Shown here piece by piece: positions 18,007 through 28,912 of a DNA stretch of 64,000 nucleotides (the first letter of the stretch is position 1; each line of letters begins with the position of its first letter). A model generated the notes under the pieces. It saw only the letters and a program-made list of their open reading frames with translations. It was not told the origin of the DNA and did not search any database. The translations under genes were made by a program, and so were the position numbers. The DNA is taken from the NCBI RefSeq assembly GCF_000380005.1, contig NZ_KB904189.1:186001-250000 (forward strand), given 5' to 3'. Source of the DNA: Streptococcus didelphis DSM 15616. Its GTDB lineage: Bacteria > Bacillota > Bacilli > Lactobacillales > Streptococcaceae.

Positions 18007-19980
18007 TTAGTATTTTCCCAATTCCCTTAAACTTGTATGATTCTCTTGAATTCTACGAAACATTTTTTCCATATCAGCCTTACTAAAGTTAATTAATACA
18101 GGACGTCCATGAGGACAATTATAGGGATTTTTACATTGTGCTAACTGCTGGATTAACTGTCTTGCTGAATAATCATCTAAGGTATGATTTGCTTTAATTG
18201 ATCGTTTACAACTCATCATAATAGCCAACTCAGCTCGATAAGTTTTTATAGAAACTTGATTGGTTAATAAAAGCATATCACACATTTCATAGACACCGGT
18301 CTCAATTTCTTGCTCCTTCATCCAAATAGGGTGTTCACGTAAAATAAAGGTATTAGAGCCATAGGGTTCTAAATAAATTCCTACTTCATTTAATAGAGAC
18401 ATTTTTTCTTGTAAGTTAAGATAGTCTGAGCCCGAAAATTCAAACAAATAGGGAACGAGGAGTTGTTGTAAACTATTGTCAACTTCTCCTATTTTTTCTC
18501 TATAATACTCATACTTGACCCGCTCTTGAGCTGCATGTTGATCTATAATGAACAAGCCATCCCTACCTTGAGCAAATAGATAAGTACCGTGCATTTGACC
18601 AAAGTAATCTAACTCAGGAAAGCTAGACGCTTCTTCATTTTCTAATTGGTGAAGTAGTCGCGATAACTTTTGTTTGTTTTTGTAATCAAAATCAGGATGA
18701 TTACCATCACTGTCAACTTCTTGTTGACGTTCAGCGTGTTTTACGCCAATTTGTTTCTTGCTTTCTTGAGTTTCATCCTCTAACTTATTATCATCTCTAC
18801 TTTCAGCAATAAGAGTCGTATTTGAAAAAGGAAGGTTTTCTTCTGAAATTACATTCTCTTTACTAAAAAAATCATTTTTCTGAGGATCATAATAAAGTTT
18901 ACTAGATTGTAAAGGTAGACTAGTTTGTTCTACCTTATTGAAAGAACGCGTTGTTGATTTGGCAAGGTTCTCAAGTGCATCAGGAATTAAGTCTTGAGCT
19001 TTTAAGCTTTCTGCAATCGCATAACTAATTAAAGACATTAATTCTTTTTCTTTTGAAATACGGACCTCTTGTTTAGTTGGATGAACATTGACATCTGCTA
19101 AATAGGGATCTATCTGTATATCTATAACAGCTATGGGAAAACGACCTACCATTAATTTAGAGCCATAACCATCTAAAATAGCCCTGTTTAATAGGAAATT
19201 CTTAATATACCTTCCATTAATAAGGATAGTAATATAGTTGCGATTAGCTCTTGTTAATTCGGGTAAGCTAACATAGCCTCCAATCTCAAAATCCAAGTCT
19301 GCATTAGAAATTTCAATCATCTTCTTAGCAGTGTGCAAGCCATATACACCTGCAATAGCCTGCTTCAAATCACCTGTACCTGAAGTCTTTGTCATTTCTT
19401 TTCCATCACAAATAAGTGTAAAAGCTACTTGAGGATGACCCAAGCTTAGGCGATTAACTACGTCTACAATGTGAGCTAGCTCTGCTTGTAAGCTTTTCAT
19501 GTACTTTAAACGGGCTGGTGTATTATAGAATAGATTTTCTACTATTATTTTTGTTCCTACCGGACTGGAAATAATTTCTTGACTAAGAATATTTCCTCCC
19601 TTTGTAAGCAGCTTGCAACCATGACTAGCCTGACTAGTAGCTGATTCTATAGTTAATTGGCTAATTGATACTATAGAAGGGAGAGCCTCCCCCCGAAAAC
19701 CCAGAGTTCTAATTCGAAATAAATCAGCTTGATCCTTTATTTTACTTGTTGCATGGCGAAGGATACTAAGAGGAAGGTCCTCAGCAGACATTCCTTCTCC
19801 ATTATCAGTAACTTTTATATATTTTAATCCAGATTCTTCAACTTCAATAGTAATCTGTGTACTTTGGGCATCTATGGCATTTTCTACTAATTCTTTAACA
19901 ACACTTGCTGGTCGCTCAATAACTTCCCCAGCAGCTATTTGATTGGCTAAAAGTTCTGGTAATTCAATAATTTTTGTCAT
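18007..19980 (-). CDS. mutL: DNA mismatch repair protein MutL
   Basis: 657 residues. The N-terminal GHKL ATPase has E-L-V-E-N-A-I-D-A (~residues 30-38), D-N-G-E-G-M and G-F-R-G-E-A-L. The C-terminal half has the endonuclease motif D-Q-H-A-A-Q-E and the metal-site motif C-P-H-G-R-P, so this MutL is predicted to nick DNA itself, consistent with no MutH in streptococci. It works with MutS, encoded about 0.8 kb upstream. First gene of mutL-lmrP-ruvA-tag. Confidence 0.97.
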   Translation of the reverse strand: MTKIIELPELLANQIAAGEVIERPASVVKELVENAIDAQSTQITIEVEESGLKYIKVTDNGEGMSAEDLPLSILRHATSKIKDQADLFRIRTLGFRGEALPSIVSISQLTIESATSQASHGCKLLTKGGNILSQEIISSPVGTKIIVENLFYNTPARLKYMKSLQAELAHIVDVVNRLSLGHPQVAFTLICDGKEMTKTSGTGDLKQAIAGVYGLHTAKKMIEISNADLDFEIGGYVSLPELTRANRNYITILINGRYIKNFLLNRAILDGYGSKLMVGRFPIAVIDIQIDPYLADVNVHPTKQEVRISKEKELMSLISYAIAESLKAQDLIPDALENLAKSTTRSFNKVEQTSLPLQSSKLYYDPQKNDFFSKENVISEENLPFSNTTLIAESRDDNKLEDETQESKKQIGVKHAERQQEVDSDGNHPDFDYKNKQKLSRLLHQLENEEASSFPELDYFGQMHGTYLFAQGRDGLFIIDQHAAQERVKYEYYREKIGEVDNSLQQLLVPYLFEFSGSDYLNLQEKMSLLNEVGIYLEPYGSNTFILREHPIWMKEQEIETGVYEMCDMLLLTNQVSIKTYRAELAIMMSCKRSIKANHTLDDYSARQLIQQLAQCKNPYNCPHGRPVLINFSKADMEKMFRRIQENHTSLRELGKY

Positions 19981-20309
19981 ATCTTATGATAACCTCTTCT
20001 AAACTTATCTACCTTAAGCAAGTTCCCATTAAAAAGCTTGAGATGTAGAAGTAGAATTCTATAAGTCACCTCCATCATTTCTTAAAGAACTTTTTAATTA
20101 TTTACATTTGAGTATTGAGACTAATTCAAGGCCTTCAGTAATTCTTATTGTACCACTTTTTACTTAAAAGTCATGGCTTTACAATGAGTCTTCCTTCTAT
20201 AACTTTTAAAAATTATTATTAAGAAATAGTAATTAAAAATGAAATTAACAGCTTACCAAGACATATGCAAGTAGTTATATAATTATCAAAATGTATATAG
20301 CTATTAGAA
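19981..20309. other. Intergenic region before mutL
   Basis: 329 bases without a supported gene. A likely promoter on the − strand, TGG-TACAAT (extended −10), lies near 20150. A 33-codon frame (20078-19977) with GGAGG inside it overlaps the mutL start; the GGAGG may simply be a vestigial ribosome site. No cold-shock gene remnant was found. Confidence 0.35.
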
Positions 20310-20546
20310 TTAATATAGACAATCAATAATCACAAAAAGAACCAGCTTTATTGTAATAGCTAGAGACATAATTGTTAATAATTTCAATCCCTTTTTATTA
20401 ACAGAATAAGAGATAGTACTTGTAACTATCATAGTACTTAACAACAACATTGCAAAGTTATCTAAAACGACGGTAAACCATTGATATACTAAAAATATTA
20501 TTCCTAAAATAATACTAATAACTGAAAAGAAATCCCTCTCTCCCAA
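20310..20546 (-). CDS. Small hypothetical membrane protein, 78 residues
   Basis: Starts at TTG 20546 with AGAGAGG seven bases upstream; a stop codon closes the frame just before it. Two or three hydrophobic helices (S-V-I-S-I-I-L-G-I-I-F-L-V-Y, L-L-L-S-T-M-I-V and a C-terminal I-K-L-V-L-F-V-I-I). No family recognised. It lies between mutS and mutL on the same strand, with no obvious operon partner. Could be a relict or a real small membrane protein. Confidence 0.4.
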   Translation of the reverse strand: MGERDFFSVISIILGIIFLVYQWFTVVLDNFAMLLLSTMIVTSTISYSVNKKGLKLLTIMSLAITIKLVLFVIIDCLY

Positions 20547-20735
20547 AACATAGCCTCTCTAACTATTCATTCTTTACTGGTAAGTAATAAACTTGCTCCA
20601 GCTAATTTTTCATAAAAAGATTCAAAATTTTCTGCAAAAGATAATTTTAACATATTTCAAATAAAAAGGCATTATTTTTTAATATAATATTTATTTTACT
20701 TATAAACCATAGTTACTATGGAATGTCCTAAAACT

Positions 20736-20760
20736 AAAAACAATCTTAGCGATTGTTTTT
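20736..20760 (-). terminator. Terminator at the mutS stop codon
   Basis: AAAAACAATC / GATTGTTTTT perfect 10-bp stem with a 5-base loop, overlapping the mutS stop. Confidence 0.75.
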
Positions 20761-23308
20761 AGAGTTTATTCTTAAATTCTGCTAAAAGAGACATGGCTTG
20801 CATAGGAGTAATATTTAGAAGGTCACAATTTTTTATTGCTTCAAGAATTTCTTCACCTTGACTTAGGGAAAAAAGACTTAGTTGGTCTTGTTTTACTGCC
20901 TTTTCATTCCTTGTTTGTGCCTGACTATCACACCTTAAGCTCTTAGAATGGCTCTCAAGGTCTTCTAAGATATGACTTGCTCGCTTGAGTAAACCCTGTG
21001 GTAAACCAGCTATTTTAGCAACATGAATACCATAGGATTTATCGGCAGGACCTTCTGAAATTTTGTGAAGAAAGGTCACTTCACCATCTTTTTCCAAGGT
21101 TGCTACGTGGACATTTTTTAAGCGTTTCAAGGAAGTTGACAGCTCTGTCAACTCATGATAATGAGTAGCAAAAAGTGTTTTAGCTCCGACATTTTCATGG
21201 ATGTATTCAATAATTGACTGTGCTAGAGCCATTCCATCATAGGTTGCTGTTCCTCGTCCTAATTCATCAAATAAGATAAGGGAGTTCTTTCCAGCTCGTT
21301 TAATCGCATGATTGGCCTCCATCATCTCCACCATAAAAGTTGACTGGCCAGAAATGAGATCATCTGCTGCACCAATTCGAGTAAAGATAGCATCAAATAT
21401 TGGAAGGTCAACCTTTTCTGAAGGCACATAGGAGCCCAGTTGTGCCATAATTACTGTCAAAGCAAGCTGCCTCATATAAGTAGATTTACCACTCATATTA
21501 GGTCCAGTTATTAATTGGATATCTGTATTACCATCAAATTGGATGGTATTTGGAATATACTCTTGTATCCCCATGACTTTTTCAACTACAGCATGTCGAC
21601 CCTGGATAATGTTAACACGACTATCCTCATTAAACTCAGGCCTTACATAATGATTTTGCTCAGCTACTGTTGATAGGCCTTGTAAAACGTCTACTGTCGC
21701 AATGGCCTTGGCTAGGATTTGTAATCTATCAATATAAGTCTCAACTTTTTCCCTAATCCGTAGGAAAATATCATATTCCAAACTTGATGATTCTTCTCTT
21801 GCTTCTAGCATTTGGCCTTCAATTTTAGCAAGCTCTGCCGTTCCATACCGTTCAGAATTTTTTAAGGTAGCTTTTCTAAAGAAATGATCTGGTACCATTG
21901 CTAAATTGGAATTCGTAACATGAAAATAGTAGCCATCTTTTTTGTTATAATCTATTTTTAAATTATTGATTCCACTTGCTTGACGCTCTTTTACTTCAAT
22001 ATCTGCAATCCATCCCGTACCTTCTTTCATGACCTTTCGATAATGGTCTAGTCGCTGATCAAATCCTGTTCGAATGATATTGCCTTCACTAATTGTAGCT
22101 GGAGCATCTGGGTCAATAGCGGAGCGAATCAAACTTTCTAATTCTGGCAAAGTATCAATTTGTTTTATCAACTTTGCTAGATACGGGCTATTCATACTTT
22201 CTAAAATGGCTTTAATCCGGGGGGCTTGTGCTAAGGTATTACCTAATTGTAAAAGATCCTTGGGATTTACCTTACCAAAGGAAACCCGACTTGATAAGCG
22301 TTCAATATCATAGACTCCCTTTAAACTCTCACTAAGATCTGATTTTTCTATAAAAGAATCTAAAAAAACCTGAATAATATTTTGTCTTTCTAAAATAGCA
22401 GCTTTACTAATGAGAGGTCGATCTATCCAATTACGTAATAAGCGCATTCCCATAGCTGTTTTAGTTCCATCCAAAAGCCAGTAAAGACTACCATGTTTTT
22501 TATGGGTTCTTGCATTTTCAAGTAAATCTAGACTATTTTTCGTTGCAAATGACATTTGGAGGTAATCTTTTATCTCATAATGAACAAGCTTTTGTAAATG
22601 AGATAGCTCTCGCATCTGTGTAGAATAGATATATTGTAATAGTTTCCCTGACACAGCTAGCTCAAGAGCTGTCAACCTATTGTCAAGTAAAGACTTATCC
22701 TCAAAAACTGAATATTCATAGGAAAGCAAGAGATTGTGCTGCTTGACAAGTTGGTTCTCTTGCGCAGAAGTTAAGTCAAAACCAACTAGAACTTCTCGAG
22801 CTTTTAAATTTAATATCTCACTACATACACTTGAAAAATCTGAAAGTTCTGTAACATAGAACTCACCAGTAGCTACATCCATATAAGATAGGCCATAAGA
22901 TTTGCCATCATAATCTATTGCAACTAGAAAATTATTAGAGCTATTTGGTTTAGTAGAATCAACAACTGTGCCTGGTGTAATAACCTGAACAACTTCACGT
23001 TTTACGACACCAACAGCCTTTTTGGGATCCTCCATCTGCTCTGCAATAGCTACCTTATAACCAAGTTCTATTAAGGTATCAATATATTGTTGCGCAGAGT
23101 GATGAGGGACACCCGCCATAGGGATTGGATTTTCTGCATTTTTATTACGGCTAGTCAGTCCTATTTCTAAGATTTGAGCCGCCTTTACAGCATCCTCATA
23201 AAATAATTCATAAAAATCTCCCATTCTAAAAAGCAAAAAAGCATCTGGATAATTTTTCTTAATGTCCAGATACTGTTGCATTCCAGGAGAAATCTTAAGA
23301 TTTGTCAT
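20759..23308 (-). CDS. mutS: DNA mismatch repair protein MutS
   Basis: 849 residues, full length. The mismatch-reading F-Y-E triad is at residues ~32-34 (G-D-F-Y-E-L-F-Y). The C-terminal ABC-type ATPase has Walker [10 protein letters not shown], Walker [12 protein letters not shown] and the A-T-H-Y-H-E-L segment. It recognises mispairs and recruits MutL. Its start overlaps the ylbF-like gene by 14 bases, giving an argR-ylbF-mutS leftward group. Confidence 0.98.
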   Translation of the reverse strand: MTNLKISPGMQQYLDIKKNYPDAFLLFRMGDFYELFYEDAVKAAQILEIGLTSRNKNAENPIPMAGVPHHSAQQYIDTLIELGYKVAIAEQMEDPKKAVGVVKREVVQVITPGTVVDSTKPNSSNNFLVAIDYDGKSYGLSYMDVATGEFYVTELSDFSSVCSEILNLKAREVLVGFDLTSAQENQLVKQHNLLLSYEYSVFEDKSLLDNRLTALELAVSGKLLQYIYSTQMRELSHLQKLVHYEIKDYLQMSFATKNSLDLLENARTHKKHGSLYWLLDGTKTAMGMRLLRNWIDRPLISKAAILERQNIIQVFLDSFIEKSDLSESLKGVYDIERLSSRVSFGKVNPKDLLQLGNTLAQAPRIKAILESMNSPYLAKLIKQIDTLPELESLIRSAIDPDAPATISEGNIIRTGFDQRLDHYRKVMKEGTGWIADIEVKERQASGINNLKIDYNKKDGYYFHVTNSNLAMVPDHFFRKATLKNSERYGTAELAKIEGQMLEAREESSSLEYDIFLRIREKVETYIDRLQILAKAIATVDVLQGLSTVAEQNHYVRPEFNEDSRVNIIQGRHAVVEKVMGIQEYIPNTIQFDGNTDIQLITGPNMSGKSTYMRQLALTVIMAQLGSYVPSEKVDLPIFDAIFTRIGAADDLISGQSTFMVEMMEANHAIKRAGKNSLILFDELGRGTATYDGMALAQSIIEYIHENVGAKTLFATHYHELTELSTSLKRLKNVHVATLEKDGEVTFLHKISEGPADKSYGIHVAKIAGLPQGLLKRASHILEDLESHSKSLRCDSQAQTRNEKAVKQDQLSLFSLSQGEEILEAIKNCDLLNITPMQAMSLLAEFKNKL

Positions 23309-23648
23309 TTCTTAACTCCTCATTCATCTTATACTCTATTGTTTTGGTAATATATTGAATTAAATCACTAGCATCTTGCATTTTACTTCGGAAGTCATTA
23401 ATAATAGGTTCTTTATTTAAACCTTCTTCTGTCTCTATTGCCAAATTTCTAGACTGTTTAGCTGCTTCTGGCTTCGAAATTTGCTGGAAAAGCACTGCAT
23501 TTTGTTGATTTTTTTTCATGACATAGACTTCTTTTTTAAAAGTTTTTATATGATTAATTTCTTTTTCTATTTTTTTATAAGAAATAACACTTTCATGGCT
23601 TTTAATAAGCCTAGTTAACCTTTTAAGAGAATCATTATATACTGTCAT
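23295..23648 (-). CDS. YlbF/YmcA family protein
   Basis: 117 residues from ATG 23646-23648 (M-T-V-Y-N-D-S-L), which overlaps the argR stop by 14 bases; an upstream alternative start lies inside argR and is less likely. Helical and charged, with the YlbF-family core S-D-L-I-Q-Y-I-T-K near its C-terminus. In B. subtilis relatives form a complex that affects RNase Y. Here the gene lies between argR and mutS, as I recall for other streptococci. Assignment moderate. Confidence 0.65.
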   Translation of the reverse strand: MTVYNDSLKRLTRLIKSHESVISYKKIEKEINHIKTFKKEVYVMKKNQQNAVLFQQISKPEAAKQSRNLAIETEEGLNKEPIINDFRSKMQDASDLIQYITKTIEYKMNEELRNDKS

Positions 23649-24081
23649 AGTAAAATGCCAAATCTTTCTCATATCTCATAGCAATATCCTCACTGCGACA
23701 TATAACTAAAAGTGTGTCTGCACCCGCAATTGTACCTACAATATCTTGTATCTTATCACTGTCAATCAAATTAGCAAGAACATCTGCCTCACCTAAATTA
23801 GTATGCAAAACAAGCATAAAACCAGCACGGTCAACTTTTGAGATGTAATATCTTACATCTGGGCTAAACGGGGAGACCGTTGTCTCTGATAAGCTATAAT
23901 ACAATTTTCCTCTTTCATCTCGTAACTTTAAGAGACCTATTTCTCTTAAATCACGTGAAAGGGTGGCTTGAGTTACTCTAATCCCTTTTTTATGAAGGTA
24001 ATTTTTAATTTCTTCTTGGGTACCGATGTGTTCAGATTGAATAATCTGCTTAATGTGTTCTTGACGCTCTATTTTATTCAT
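23635..24081 (-). CDS. argR: Arginine repressor family regulator (ArgR/AhrC)
   Basis: 148 residues from ATG 24081 ([10 protein letters not shown]); a TTG five codons earlier is less likely. The N-terminal winged helix holds [10 protein letters not shown], the family DNA-recognition helix. The C-terminal hexamerisation/arginine domain holds [10 protein letters not shown] with the arginine-binding G-A-D motif. It represses or activates arginine genes according to arginine supply. It is divergent from argS across 262 bases; streptococci usually have two or three ArgR-type proteins, so this need not be the main one. Confidence 0.93.
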   Translation of the reverse strand: MNKIERQEHIKQIIQSEHIGTQEEIKNYLHKKGIRVTQATLSRDLREIGLLKLRDERGKLYYSLSETTVSPFSPDVRYYISKVDRAGFMLVLHTNLGEADVLANLIDSDKIQDIVGTIAGADTLLVICRSEDIAMRYEKDLAFYYDSI

Positions 24082-24370
24082 AACATTCCATCCCAATTGT
24101 ATAATTATCCCTTCAAATTATAACAAAAAAATATCTTTTTTTCATCTTCTTTGTTATGATTTGTCTAAATTAATCTCAGTTCAGCTCAAGAAAACCCTTA
24201 AAAATTAAATATTCTATAGAAGTTATACTTTCTATTCTTCCTTGCGCCATAACTGAGATAATGGCAGCCCCTTAAATGGAAATATTTTAGTATAATTTCT
24301 CACTGCTCCTCTCGTTTATTTGAAAGAAATATGTTAGAATAAATTGACAAACTATTTTAGGAGAAACATG

Positions 24371-26059
24371 ATGAATACTAAAACATTAATTGCAGGCGAG
24401 ATTGCAAAAGTTGTTCCTGATTTGGAACTAGATGCAATCTATAACTTGCTTGAAACACCCAAAAATTCTGAAATGGGAGATATTGCCTTTCCCGCGTTTA
24501 GTTTAGCTAAGGTACTTCGTAAAGCTCCTCAAATGATTGCGGCTGATATTGCAGAACAAATCAAAACTGATCACTTCGAAAAAGTTGTTGCTACAGGGCC
24601 ATATGTTAATTTTTTCCTTGATAAATCAGCTATTTCTGGGCAAGTGTTACATACTATTATCGACCAGAAAGACAATTATGGGCAAGGGCACATAGGAGAT
24701 GGGCAAAATATTACTCTTGATATGTCTAGCCCAAATATCGCTAAACCATTCTCAGTAGGACATTTACGCTCAACTGTTATTGGAGATGCAATTGCTAACC
24801 TTTATTCAAAATTAGGTTATAAGCTTTTTAGAATTAATCACTTGGGAGATTGGGGCAAACAATTTGGTATGCTTATCGTTGCCTATAAACTATGGGGAGA
24901 TCAAGCTGCCGTTGAAGCTAATCCTATTGCTGAACTCCTTAAGTTATATGTCCGAATTAATGCAGAAGCTGAAGAAAAACCTGAGTTAGATGAAGAAGCC
25001 CGTCAGTGGTTTAAAAAATTGGAAGATGGTGATAAGGAAGCTTGGGATTTATGGAAATGGTTCCGAGATGAAAGTTTGGTAGAATTCAATCGTATCTATG
25101 AAAAACTAAATATTAATTTTGATTACTACCATGGCGAAGCTTTTTACAATGATAAAATGGATGAAGGTTTAGACATCTTAGAAGCTAAACACCTTTTAAA
25201 AGACTCTAAAGGTGCTAAAATTGTTGACCTTGAAAAATATGACCTCCCTCCAGCATTAATTAAGAAGTCTGATGGTGCAACTCTTTATATTACACGCGAC
25301 ATGGCAACAGCTATGTATCGTCACCGTACCTTCAACTTTGTTAAAAATATCTATGTTGTTGGTCAGGAGCAATCTAACCACTTTAAACAGTTAAAAGCTG
25401 TTTTGAAAGAAATGGGCTTTGATTGGTCAGATGATATGATTCATGTCTCATTTGGATTAGTAACCAAAAATAAGAAAAAATTATCTACTCGTAAAGGTAA
25501 TATTATTCTTCTTGAACCAACTTTGGATGAAGCTGTATCACGTGCATTGGCACAAATTGAAGCTAAAAATCCAAATCTAAAAAATAAAGAAGAAGTGGCA
25601 AAACAAGTTGGTATTGGTGCCATTAAGTTCTACGATTTAAAAACTGACCGTGACAATGGATATGATTTTGACCTTGAAGCAATGGTTTCATTTGAAGGGG
25701 AAACAGGTCCTTATGTCCAATACGCTTATGCCCGTATCCAATCAATCCTTCGAAAAGCTAATTTTACGCCTGATACAGGTGCTAACTATGCTCTTAACGA
25801 TAGTGAAAGTTGGGAGATTATTAAACTTGTTCAAAACTTTGCAGCAAATATTGAGCGTGCTGCTGAAAAATATGATCCATCTATCATTGCTAAATACGCT
25901 ATTCAACTTGCACAAGCATTTAACAAATACTACGCTCATACGCATATTCTAGATCAATCAGATGAGCGTGACAGTCGCCTAGCCTTATGTTATGCAACTG
26001 CAACTGTACTTAAAGAATCACTTAACCTCCTAGGGGTAGAAACTCCTGAAAAAATGTAG
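24371..26059 (+). CDS. argS: Arginyl-tRNA synthetase
   Basis: 562 residues from the second of two adjacent ATGs (24368 and 24371); AGGAG at 24359-24363 is better spaced for the second. Class I enzyme: HIGH-type motif in S-V-G-H-L-R-S and the KMSKS-type loop seen as K-L-S-T-R-K-G-N, with a C-terminal DALR anticodon domain (E-R-A-A-E-K-Y-D). It charges tRNA-Arg. Divergent from argR. An extended −10 (TGT-TAGAAT) lies about 30 bases upstream of the start. No T-box motif seen. A strong terminator follows. Confidence 0.98.
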   Translation: MNTKTLIAGEIAKVVPDLELDAIYNLLETPKNSEMGDIAFPAFSLAKVLRKAPQMIAADIAEQIKTDHFEKVVATGPYVNFFLDKSAISGQVLHTIIDQKDNYGQGHIGDGQNITLDMSSPNIAKPFSVGHLRSTVIGDAIANLYSKLGYKLFRINHLGDWGKQFGMLIVAYKLWGDQAAVEANPIAELLKLYVRINAEAEEKPELDEEARQWFKKLEDGDKEAWDLWKWFRDESLVEFNRIYEKLNINFDYYHGEAFYNDKMDEGLDILEAKHLLKDSKGAKIVDLEKYDLPPALIKKSDGATLYITRDMATAMYRHRTFNFVKNIYVVGQEQSNHFKQLKAVLKEMGFDWSDDMIHVSFGLVTKNKKKLSTRKGNIILLEPTLDEAVSRALAQIEAKNPNLKNKEEVAKQVGIGAIKFYDLKTDRDNGYDFDLEAMVSFEGETGPYVQYAYARIQSILRKANFTPDTGANYALNDSESWEIIKLVQNFAANIERAAEKYDPSIIAKYAIQLAQAFNKYYAHTHILDQSDERDSRLALCYATATVLKESLNLLGVETPEKM

Positions 26060-26080
26060 TTCCCTACAAATATTTCTTAA

Positions 26081-26117
26081 AAAAAGCAGCCAGACTTACT
26101 AATCTGGCTGCTTTTTT
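26081..26117. terminator. Bidirectional terminator between argS and yitT genes
   Basis: AAAGCAGCCAGA / TCTGGCTGCTTT, 12-bp perfect stem with 8-base loop, A-run before and T-run after. It serves convergent argS and the first YitT gene. Confidence 0.9.
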
Positions 26118-26138
26118 ATAGCTTGATAAGCTTGTGAT

Positions 26139-27020
26139 TTAAACAGGCTTATCATAATTTTTTCGTCTAATTTTAAAGTCAGAACTAATAACCTCATCAA
26201 CATCAACAATTGAAATAAAGGCATCTGGGTCTAAGTCAGCAAGGATACGTTTAACTTCCCTCACTTCATGAGGACTCAACGTCACGTACATGACATTATA
26301 TTCGTTTCCAGAATAAGCACCTTCTCCTTTTAGATAGGTCACTCCCCGATTAATCTCTGTTAAGATGGCTGACGCTGCTGCTTTGGAGTGCTTGGTAATA
26401 ATAATCATACCCCGAATGGTATAGCCACCATTTTGAACTACTGTTAACACCTGACTAAATACAAAACTAGCTACTAAAGTATAAAGCATGTGCTTCAAGT
26501 CAATATAAGACAAAGAAGCAACCAATATTAAGGCATCAACAAATAATAAGGTTTGACCTAATTTTATACCCAGCTTTTCTTCTGCAATACGACCAATTAT
26601 ATCAGTACCTCCAGTGGTAGCCCCGTAACGAAATACCAATCCACTGCCCACACCAGAAAAAATACCTGCTACAACAGCTACTAGCATTGTATCCTGCTCT
26701 AAGCCTAATTCAATGGGCACCTTTTGCCAAAGACCAATAAAGAAAGACATAGTAACTGTCCCATAGATGGTTAGAGCTAGCGACTTTTTCCCAAATATCT
26801 TGGCCCCTAAAATAAATAAGGGAATATTTAAAACTAAAGAAGATATAGCCGGGTTGACCCCCATCAGTGCATGTATAATCAGTGTTAATCCAGCTACCCC
26901 GCCTTCAGCAAGTTTGTTAGCCATATTAAAATTGACAAAACCAAAGCCATAAATAGCTACCCCAATGGTGATTAATACTAATTCTCTTAATTTACTAAAA
27001 CCTTGCTCAATAATTTTCAT
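26139..27020 (-). CDS. YitT family membrane protein (copy 1)
   Basis: 293 residues: about five to six membrane helices (YitT domain) and a cytosolic C-terminal DUF2179 domain of about 80 residues (R-G-V-T-Y-L-K-G-E-G-A-Y-S-G). The motif F-R-Y-G-A-T-T-G-G-T-D-I in the middle is typical. Function unknown; YitT proteins are sometimes called transporters without proof. It is the last of three tandem paralogues following aspS. Start ATG 27020, 50 bases after copy 2. Confidence 0.88.
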   Translation of the reverse strand: MKIIEQGFSKLRELVLITIGVAIYGFGFVNFNMANKLAEGGVAGLTLIIHALMGVNPAISSLVLNIPLFILGAKIFGKKSLALTIYGTVTMSFFIGLWQKVPIELGLEQDTMLVAVVAGIFSGVGSGLVFRYGATTGGTDIIGRIAEEKLGIKLGQTLLFVDALILVASLSYIDLKHMLYTLVASFVFSQVLTVVQNGGYTIRGMIIITKHSKAAASAILTEINRGVTYLKGEGAYSGNEYNVMYVTLSPHEVREVKRILADLDPDAFISIVDVDEVISSDFKIRRKNYDKPV

Positions 27021-27070
27021 ATTAGTTCCTCATACTTCTATAAAAAACTAGCCGCTTCCGAGGAGGCAAA

Positions 27071-27952
27071 CTAGCTATTTCTTTTTTGTTTATTCTTCTT
27101 TTTTGGAAGAAAGAAATCTGGACTATTAATCTCATCCATATCAAAGATTGAAAGGAAGGCTCGTGGATCCACCTCATTAATAATTGCTTTGACTGCTCGC
27201 ACATCTGTACGGCTTAAAGCTACATAGATTACCTTTTTTTCTTTAGCAGAATAGGCTCCTTCACCATTTAAAAAAGTAACCCCTCTTCCAAGTTCCTCCA
27301 TGATAAACTTGGATATTTGATCCGAATAATCCGAGACAATTATAGTCCCTCTTACAGAATAACCACCATTTTGAACCAAATGAACAATTTTTCCATACAT
27401 AAAACTAGCTATTAGGGCATACATCATCTGAGGAAGGGAAATATAGGTTAAAGAGACAATCATAACAAAGATATCTATTCCTAGCAGGGCCTGATTTATC
27501 TGCAAACCAAACTTGTCTTCAATAAGCTTAGCAACAATATCTGCACCACCAATCGTGCCCCCATTCCTAAAGACGATTCCTCCACCTAGTCCACCAATAA
27601 TTCCAGCCATTAACGATACAACTAAATTATCATGTTTAAGATCTATTATCAGGTCATATTGTTGAAAGACCCACACAAAAAAGTAAAGAGAAACAATTCC
27701 TGTAACAGTATAAATCATCGATCGTTTTCCAAAAAACCTGACTCCTATAAAAACCAAGGGGAGATTAATGAGATAACCTGTTATAGTAGGATTAATATTA
27801 AAGAGGGCTTTTCCAACTAAGGTTAAACCTGCTAAACCATTGGCTGCAATCCTATTTGCCATATAAAAATATACAAAAGCGAAAGCATATAGGGCCGCTC
27901 CAAAAATAATAAAGCAAAAATTCTTGATATTTAAATTTTTGTCAACTGTCAT
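27071..27952 (-). CDS. YitT family membrane protein (copy 2)
   Basis: 293 residues, same layout as copy 1: N-terminal membrane domain with F-R-N-G-G-T-I-G-G-A-D-I and C-terminal DUF2179 domain with R-G-V-T-F-L-N-G-E-G-A-Y-S-A. It is clearly a paralogue of copy 1 and of equal length, but well diverged, so the duplication is old. Basic tail (K-K-K-N-K-Q-K-R). Start ATG 27952, 18 bases after copy 3. Confidence 0.88.
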   Translation of the reverse strand: MTVDKNLNIKNFCFIIFGAALYAFAFVYFYMANRIAANGLAGLTLVGKALFNINPTITGYLINLPLVFIGVRFFGKRSMIYTVTGIVSLYFFVWVFQQYDLIIDLKHDNLVVSLMAGIIGGLGGGIVFRNGGTIGGADIVAKLIEDKFGLQINQALLGIDIFVMIVSLTYISLPQMMYALIASFMYGKIVHLVQNGGYSVRGTIIVSDYSDQISKFIMEELGRGVTFLNGEGAYSAKEKKVIYVALSRTDVRAVKAIINEVDPRAFLSIFDMDEINSPDFFLPKKKNKQKRNS

Positions 27953-27970
27953 AGAGGCCCTCCTGTTTTT

Positions 27971-28912
27971 CTAATCATCTTCAGCAAATCGACCTATAAT
28001 TCTAACATTTTCTGCAACAGATATAAAAGCTGAAGGGTCTGTTTTTAACATTAGCCATTTAAAATCATTATACTCTTCTAATGTAATGATTGTAATTAAA
28101 ACAGTTTTATGAACATGTTTAAAGGTTCCTTCGGCATCATTAATGCAGGTAACCCCTCGATGGAGTTTTTTATGAATGGCCGTAATAATCTTATCGGGAT
28201 TCTCAGTTACAATCATCGCTTGCATTTTTTTCTGCTTTGTAAAGACTGCATCTGTTACACGACTAGAAACAAAAATTGCAACCATCGAATAAAGGGCATA
28301 CTTCCAACCAAATAATAATCCAGCAAAAATCATAATCACTGCATTAACAGCCAAAGAGATGCTTCCAACATCCTTACCTATTTTTTGACGTAGCGTCAAA
28401 CTAACAATATCTGTCCCTCCACTAGAAATACGTGACTTCAACCCCAAGCCAATCCCCATTCCTAAAATTAAACCACCAAAAACAGCATTAATCAAAGGAT
28501 CTGTGGTTAAGGTCACTTGAGGCATTACCTGAATAAACAATGAACTCATAGTAACAGTGATAAATGTAAAGATAGTAAACTTATGACCAATCTTATACCA
28601 AGCCAATAACAATAAAGGGATGTTGATGACATAAAAAGCCAAAGAGATTGGGATATCTATATTGAAAAAACGGTGACCAATAGCTGAAACTACTTGAGCA
28701 AGCCCAGTAGCTCCACTAGAATATACCTGTCCTGGTTGAAAGAAAAAATTGACAGCAACACTAGAGAGGATTCCATAAAGTATGGAAGCTGATATTTTTT
28801 CACCATACTTTTCACGTGAGATGCTTCTTAATGCATGTAATAGCCCAACTTTTCTAGCTCCTTGACTAATAACATATTTAGCTTTTTTCTTGTAAGTTGT
28901 TTTTCTAATCAT
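27971..28912 (-). CDS. YitT family membrane protein (copy 3)
   Basis: 313 residues, longer at its N-terminus by a basic ~35-residue segment before the first helix. Membrane domain with [15 protein letters not shown]2179 domain with [13 protein letters not shown], where the G-E-G-A-Y-S of the other copies is altered. It is the most divergent of the three. Its start overlaps the aspS stop by 8 bases, so the three YitT genes are probably translated from the aspS transcript. Confidence 0.87.
   Translation of the reverse strand: MIRKTTYKKKAKYVISQGARKVGLLHALRSISREKYGEKISASILYGILSSVAVNFFFQPGQVYSSGATGLAQVVSAIGHRFFNIDIPISLAFYVINIPLLLLAWYKIGHKFTIFTFITVTMSSLFIQVMPQVTLTTDPLINAVFGGLILGMGIGLGLKSRISSGGTDIVSLTLRQKIGKDVGSISLAVNAVIMIFAGLLFGWKYALYSMVAIFVSSRVTDAVFTKQKKMQAMIVTENPDKIITAIHKKLHRGVTCINDAEGTFKHVHKTVLITIITLEEYNDFKWLMLKTDPSAFISVAENVRIIGRFAEDD

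Noticed and set aside
19977..20078. 33-codon frame with GGAGG inside, overlapping the mutL start
   Set aside because: It has no ribosome site of its own, no recognisable product and a poor start context; it is probably chance or a leader remnant.
26139..28912. Recent duplication or assembly artefact of YitT genes
   Set aside because: The three products differ widely in sequence and length, so they are old paralogues.
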